A DNA stretch of 64,000 nucleotides from Oscillospiraceae bacterium. Lineage in GTDB: Bacteria > Bacillota > Clostridia > Oscillospirales > Ruminococcaceae. The position numbers and the translations under genes were made by a program. This document shows positions 61,427 through 64,000 of the stretch, piece after piece (position 1 is the stretch's first letter; each line of letters starts with the position of its first letter). The notes beneath the pieces were generated by a model. It ran no database searches, was not told where the DNA came from, and saw nothing but the letters and a program-made list of their open reading frames with translations. The DNA lies in contig SVMR01000004.1 in the NCBI GenBank assembly GCA_015067315.1, positions 56,370 to 120,369 of the forward strand, written 5' to 3'.

Positions 61427-61455
61427 TTGTTGCGGCAAATAATATGTGATACAAT
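61427..61455 (+). promoter_or_regulatory. ZIP transporter promoter
   Basis: TTGTTG, a 17-bp spacer and TACAAT lie 45 bases before the start. The MarR palindrome is 24 bp upstream of the -35 box. Confidence 0.65.
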
Positions 61456-61499
61456 ATTGAATTATAAAAATGCTTTTTTCTGAAAGGAGATTTCTTTCA

Positions 61500-62288
61500 A
61501 TGACAGATACGATGAAAGTAATAATCGGCGTTTTGCTTCCGTTCCTCGGAACAACCCTCGGCGCCGCTTCGGTTTTCTTTATGAAGGGCGATATGAACCC
61601 GAAGCTCCAGAAAGCGCTTCTCGGTTTTGCTTCCGGCGTTATGGTTGCCGCTTCCGTCTGGTCGCTTATCATGCCCGGAATCGAAATGGCGGAAGCCGCG
61701 GGAAAAATCGCCTGGCTTCCGGCGGCGGCAGGTTTCCTCGGCGGAATGTTCTTCCTTCTCATTCTCGACAGCCTTATTCCCCATCTTCATCTCAATTCCG
61801 ATAAGCCGGAAGGACGAAAATCCACCCTCGGAAAATCCTTTATGCTTGTTTTTGCGGTCGCGCTTCATAATCTTCCGGAAGGAATGGCCGTGGGCGTTGT
61901 TCTTGCGGCAATGTTAAGCGGCGAAAGCGTTATCACAACCGCAGGCGCCTTTGCTCTTGCAATCGGTATCGCTATCCAGAACTTCCCGGAAGGCGCGATT
62001 ATTTCAATGCCTCTTGTGGGAACCGGTCTTTCGAAAAGAAAAGCTTTTAAATACGGTTTTCTTTCCGGCGTTGTTGAACCGCTCGGCGCTCTTCTGACCC
62101 TTGCGCTTGTTTCGTTTATTGAACCGGTTCTTCCGTTCATTCTTTCCTTTGCCGCCGGCGCAATGATTTACGTTGTCGTTGAAGAACTTATTCCCGAATC
62201 CCAGGACGGCGAACACAGCAACATTGCAACAATCGGCGTTGCAATCGGTTTTGCCCTTATGATGATTCTCGATATTGCTCTCGGTTAA
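61500..62288 (+). CDS. ZIP-family metal transporter
   Basis: An integral membrane divalent-metal transporter of the ZIP (ZupT/GufA) family, 262 residues from ATG 61500, with GAAAGGAG upstream. There are about eight membrane segments. The metal site motifs are VALHNLPEGMAVG near residue 125 and IAIQNFPEGAIIS near 160, where the first keeps HNxPEG and the second has Gln in place of His; SIDSL-like HLHL before residue 100 is the variable loop. Zinc, iron or manganese are possible substrates. The divergent MarR gene may regulate it. Confidence 0.92.
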   Translation: MTDTMKVIIGVLLPFLGTTLGAASVFFMKGDMNPKLQKALLGFASGVMVAASVWSLIMPGIEMAEAAGKIAWLPAAAGFLGGMFFLLILDSLIPHLHLNSDKPEGRKSTLGKSFMLVFAVALHNLPEGMAVGVVLAAMLSGESVITTAGAFALAIGIAIQNFPEGAIISMPLVGTGLSKRKAFKYGFLSGVVEPLGALLTLALVSFIEPVLPFILSFAAGAMIYVVVEELIPESQDGEHSNIATIGVAIGFALMMILDIALG

Positions 62289-62302
62289 GAAAGGTTTCCC
62301 AA

Positions 62303-62632
62303 AAGGCCCCCTTGTCAAAGGGGGCTGTCACGCCTTTAAGAATAGTTGCGTGACCGGGGAATTCTTCGCTTCGCTCAGAATGACATCGGTCTGTCATTGC
62401 GAGCTTTCGCAGAAGGCGCGGCAATCCGTTCCCTTTTTTCGGCGGGATTTATTAAAACAATGTAGGGGTGGATATTATCCGCCCGGTTTGTAGTTGGACA
62501 GGGTCACAATCCCTCAGTCAGCAGAGCTGACAGCTCCCTTTGCACAAGGGAGCCTACCCTCCGGGTTACTTGGTAATCCCTCTTTCGTCACCTTCGGTGA
62601 CACCTTTCCCTCCGGGAAGGCTGAACCCACGA
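62303..62632. repeat. Repeat cluster downstream of the ZIP gene
   Basis: About 330 gene-free bases with the modules GGCCCCCTTGTCAAAGGGGG, GTCACGC...GCGTGAC, the GGAATTCTTCGCTTCGCTCA unit with GTCATTGCGAGC (62363-62425, same as near 47202), GGGTGGATA...TATCCGCCC near 62466, GTCAGC/GCTGAC, GTCACC/GGTGAC (loop TTCG) and CCCTCCGGGAAGG. The ribosome site of the first Nudix gene follows. Confidence 0.83.
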
Positions 62633-62662
62633 GGGAGGACTTTTTCTGAAAGGAGTTTTCGC

Positions 62663-63052
62663 ATGATAAAAGTCGCTGCCGCAATAATCGAAAAAGAAGG
62701 CAAGGTTTTATATTGCCGCCGGGGTCCGGGCGGAAACTGTCCCGCTCTCTGGGAATTTCCCGGCGGAAAAATTGAAGAGGGCGAAACCCCTTTTGAAGCA
62801 ATAATCCGCGAAATAAGCGAGGAACTTTCCGCCGAAATCGAACCGCAGGAAATTTTCTGCGAATATTCCTTTTCATACCCGGAAAAGGAAATCTATTTTT
62901 ATTTCATCCGGGCAAAACTGCTTTCCGAAAAAATTGAACCGACTTTCCATTCGGAGATAAAATGGCTTTCGCCCTTCGAAGCGGAAAGCCTTGAATTCTG
63001 TCCCGCGGATATTTCCGCCGCCGAAAAACTGAAAGGAGCTTTTTCAGAATGA
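62663..63052 (+). CDS. Nudix hydrolase, MutT-like (copy 1)
   Basis: A cytoplasmic pyrophosphohydrolase of 129 residues. The Nudix box is complete: GGKIEEGETPFEAIIREISEEL near residue 36. The short MutT/CTP-pyrophosphatase-like layout, starting MIKVAAAIIEKEGKVLYCRR, suggests house-cleaning of nucleotides such as 8-oxo-dGTP or modified CTP. AAAGGAG precedes ATG 62663; in-frame sequence further upstream is repeat. It overlaps the second Nudix gene by 4 bp. Confidence 0.92.
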   Translation: MIKVAAAIIEKEGKVLYCRRGPGGNCPALWEFPGGKIEEGETPFEAIIREISEELSAEIEPQEIFCEYSFSYPEKEIYFYFIRAKLLSEKIEPTFHSEIKWLSPFEAESLEFCPADISAAEKLKGAFSE

Positions 63053-63516
63053 TAAATTCCACCCTTTGCTATATCGAAAAAGACGGGAAATACCTTATGC
63101 TCCACCGTGTCAAAAAACAAAACGACGCAAACAAAGATAAATGGATCGGAATCGGCGGAAAATTCGAGGATAAGGAAAGCCCGGAAGACTGCATTCTTCG
63201 GGAAGCGAAGGAGGAAACCGGACTTACCCTTACGGACTACCGCTACCGGGGAATAGTCACCTTCGTTTCCGACCGCTGGGAAACGGAATATATGCATCTT
63301 TTCACCGCGACCGGTTTTTCCGGCGAACTTCTGGATTGCGACGAAGGCGACCTTCTTTGGATAAGCCGGGAAAAACTGGATTCCATCCCGAAATGGGAAG
63401 GGGATAAAATTTTCCTCGAACTTTTGCAGAAAGACGAACCCTTCTTTTCGCTGAAGCTCCGCTATGAGGGTGAAAAACTCCGGGAAGCGGTTCTCAACGG
63501 AAAAGCAATTTTATAA
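63049..63516 (+). CDS. Nudix hydrolase (copy 2)
   Basis: A 155-residue Nudix protein that belongs to the longer 8-oxo-dGTP diphosphatase style (MutT/YjhB). The Nudix box is GGKFEDKESPEDCILREAKEETGL near residue 40, with DKWIGIGGKFE before it. Overlap with the upstream Nudix gene by ATGA shows that the two are co-translated. Sequence between the pair differs clearly, so they are not a recent duplication. Confidence 0.93.
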   Translation: MINSTLCYIEKDGKYLMLHRVKKQNDANKDKWIGIGGKFEDKESPEDCILREAKEETGLTLTDYRYRGIVTFVSDRWETEYMHLFTATGFSGELLDCDEGDLLWISREKLDSIPKWEGDKIFLELLQKDEPFFSLKLRYEGEKLREAVLNGKAIL

Positions 63517-63528
63517 AAGGTGATTTTT

Positions 63529-63732
63529 ATGTATTTCAAAACAAGGGAAGAGGAAGTTCTGTTCCTCAAAAAACTCTGGACTGACCAAAAAGTTGCCTGC
63601 CCCGTTTGCGGACACGAATTTCTGGAACATCTCCACAAAAAAGCGAAGAAAAGCGACACGGAATGGAAATGTTCCGAATGCGGCGAAATTTTCCGCACCA
63701 TAAATATGCTGATGGATCTTCCGGAAAAATAA
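63529..63732 (+). CDS. Small zinc-ribbon protein
   Basis: A 67-residue protein with CPVCGHEF near residue 24 and CSECGEIF near 49, forming a four-Cys zinc ribbon. The start is ATG 63529, after AAGGTGA, and not the earlier ATT/ATG reading. It follows the second Nudix gene by 12 bp, so it is the last gene of that operon. Function unknown. Confidence 0.8.
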   Translation: MYFKTREEEVLFLKKLWTDQKVACPVCGHEFLEHLHKKAKKSDTEWKCSECGEIFRTINMLMDLPEK

Positions 63733-63738
63733 ATCCGG

Positions 63739-63767
63739 TTGACAAAACCGCCGCAAAAAAGTAAAAT
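63739..63767 (+). promoter_or_regulatory. tRNA promoter
   Basis: A perfect TTGACA, a 17-bp spacer and TAAAAT lie 14 bp before the degenerate tRNA copy, and presumably drive both tRNA units. Confidence 0.82.
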
Positions 63768-63780
63768 ATATCAAAGTGAT

Positions 63781-63852
63781 GTCTCTATAGCTCAGCAGGA
63801 TAGAGCGTTCGCCTCCTAAGCGGCAGCTCGTTCGTTTCCTGGAGGGGCGGAA
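63781..63852 (+). pseudogene. Degenerate tRNA-Arg(CCT)-like copy
   Basis: The first 44 bases match tRNA-Arg(CCT) very closely: GCTCAG D-arm and the anticodon loop CTCCTAA. The 3' half has no pairing T-arm (TTCGTTT instead of TTCGAAT), the acceptor 3' strand AGGGGC pairs only in part, and no CCA is encoded. It looks like a broken tandem copy of the intact gene 93 bp downstream. Confidence 0.7.
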
Positions 63853-63873
63853 AACTGAATATTTTTTGAATAC

Positions 63874-63950
63874 GTCCCGGTAGCTCAGTAGGATAGAGCG
63901 GTCGCCTCCTAAGCGACAGGCCGTTGGTTCGACTCCAATCCGGGATGCCA
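63874..63950 (+). tRNA. tRNA-Arg (anticodon CCT)
   Basis: A 77-base tRNA with encoded CCA. The acceptor GTCCCGG pairs with CCGGGAT, the anticodon loop is CTCCTAA (anticodon CCT, decoding AGG), the T-loop has GGTTCGACTCC, and the D-arm GCTCAG...GAGC is normal. It is followed by a strong terminator. Confidence 0.94.
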
Positions 63951-63959
63951 AAAACCCTT

Positions 63960-63998
63960 GCTGCAAGCCCCTTTTCGGGGTTTGCAGCGTTAATTTTT
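63960..63998 (+). terminator. tRNA terminator
   Basis: The stem GCTGCAAGCCCC with GGGGTTTGCAGC (loop TTTTC) followed by a T-rich tail. Confidence 0.9.
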
Positions 63999-64000
63999 AT

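Noticed and set aside
63511..63966. A 151-codon minus-strand frame over the zinc-ribbon and tRNA genes
   Set aside because: It is the complement of two tRNA-like units and a zinc-ribbon gene; its repeated ILLSYRD words come from the tRNA D-arm and anticodon regions.

Overview
The window looks like chromosome from a Gram-positive Clostridia-type gut or rumen anaerobe, probably in or near the Oscillospirales. This is inferred from the genes, not from a marker phylogeny. The supporting features are a T-box leader on leuS, MurT/GatD, YqeG, TepA/YlzJ, a G5-3D wall protein, a dockerin-bearing secreted protein, an Rrf2 regulator, a GGGtGRT protein, near-consensus TTGACA/TATAAT promoters with 16-18 bp spacers, AGGAGG ribosome sites and frequent TTG starts. 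There is no phage, transposase gene or CRISPR array. The accessory signal is a dense family of palindromic repeats, two of which carry a small nuclease gene.

Layout. 1-5656: oligopeptide ABC transporter oppABCDF, minus strand, with oppF running off the left edge. 6049-9814: minus-strand yqeG, M24 peptidase, a palindromic element, murT and a GatD homologue that has lost its catalytic residues. 9901-10178: rpsU. 10332-14640: a TrpXYZ-like amino-acid ABC system with two paralogous binding proteins; the operon copy has a leader that looks like an aromatic-codon attenuator. 14725-17986: cca, a permuted papain-like protein, a small unknown, and YwaF. 18013-20840: tandem repeats, a G5/3D cell-wall protein, a GNAT and a GIY-YIG protein. 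20846-26871: minus-strand secA, trmL, a TtcA-like PP-loop protein, a P-loop kinase and a membrane protein, with repeat elements between several of them. 27101-28530: divergent SDR and TetR with a multi-half-site operator. 28727-30563: a NifU-like protein plus GGGtGRT pair. 30890-35979: a 1407-residue transglutaminase/LRR/dockerin surface protein and a lipoprotein. 36040-40446: M3 peptidase, tmk, ispD, ispF. 40911-46673: Rrf2, mreB, a nuclease-bearing element, mreC, mreD, mrdA. 47377-51683: M29 aminopeptidase and T-box-controlled leuS. 51795-60695: minus-strand tepA, ylzJ, uppP, ftsK, a second nuclease-bearing element, ftsY, yhbY, nadD, a lipoprotein, yqeK, rsfS. 60852-62288: divergent MarR and ZIP transporter. 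62663-63998: two Nudix proteins, a zinc-ribbon protein, a degenerate tRNA-Arg copy and an intact tRNA-Arg(CCT).

The genes group into peptide and amino-acid uptake and turnover (Opp, Trp-like ABC, M3, M24 and M29 peptidases), cell-wall and division functions (MurT/GatD, UppP, MreBCD-PBP2, FtsK, G5-3D protein), translation and secretion (leuS, rpsU, cca, trmL, rsfS, secA, ftsY) and isoprenoid and NAD synthesis.

Most notable. (1) A family of composite inverted repeats, found at more than a dozen sites between co-oriented genes, keeps its inner hairpins palindromic while their sequence changes. Two copies enclose a DUF559/Vsr-like endonuclease gene exactly between the arms, suggesting autonomous and non-autonomous members of one family. 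(2) A 29-residue leader peptide with eight Phe/Tyr codons precedes a terminator and the Trp-like ABC operon. (3) The MurT-GatD operon encodes a GatD with both catalytic residues substituted. All coordinates and motifs were read by eye, and no database search was run.
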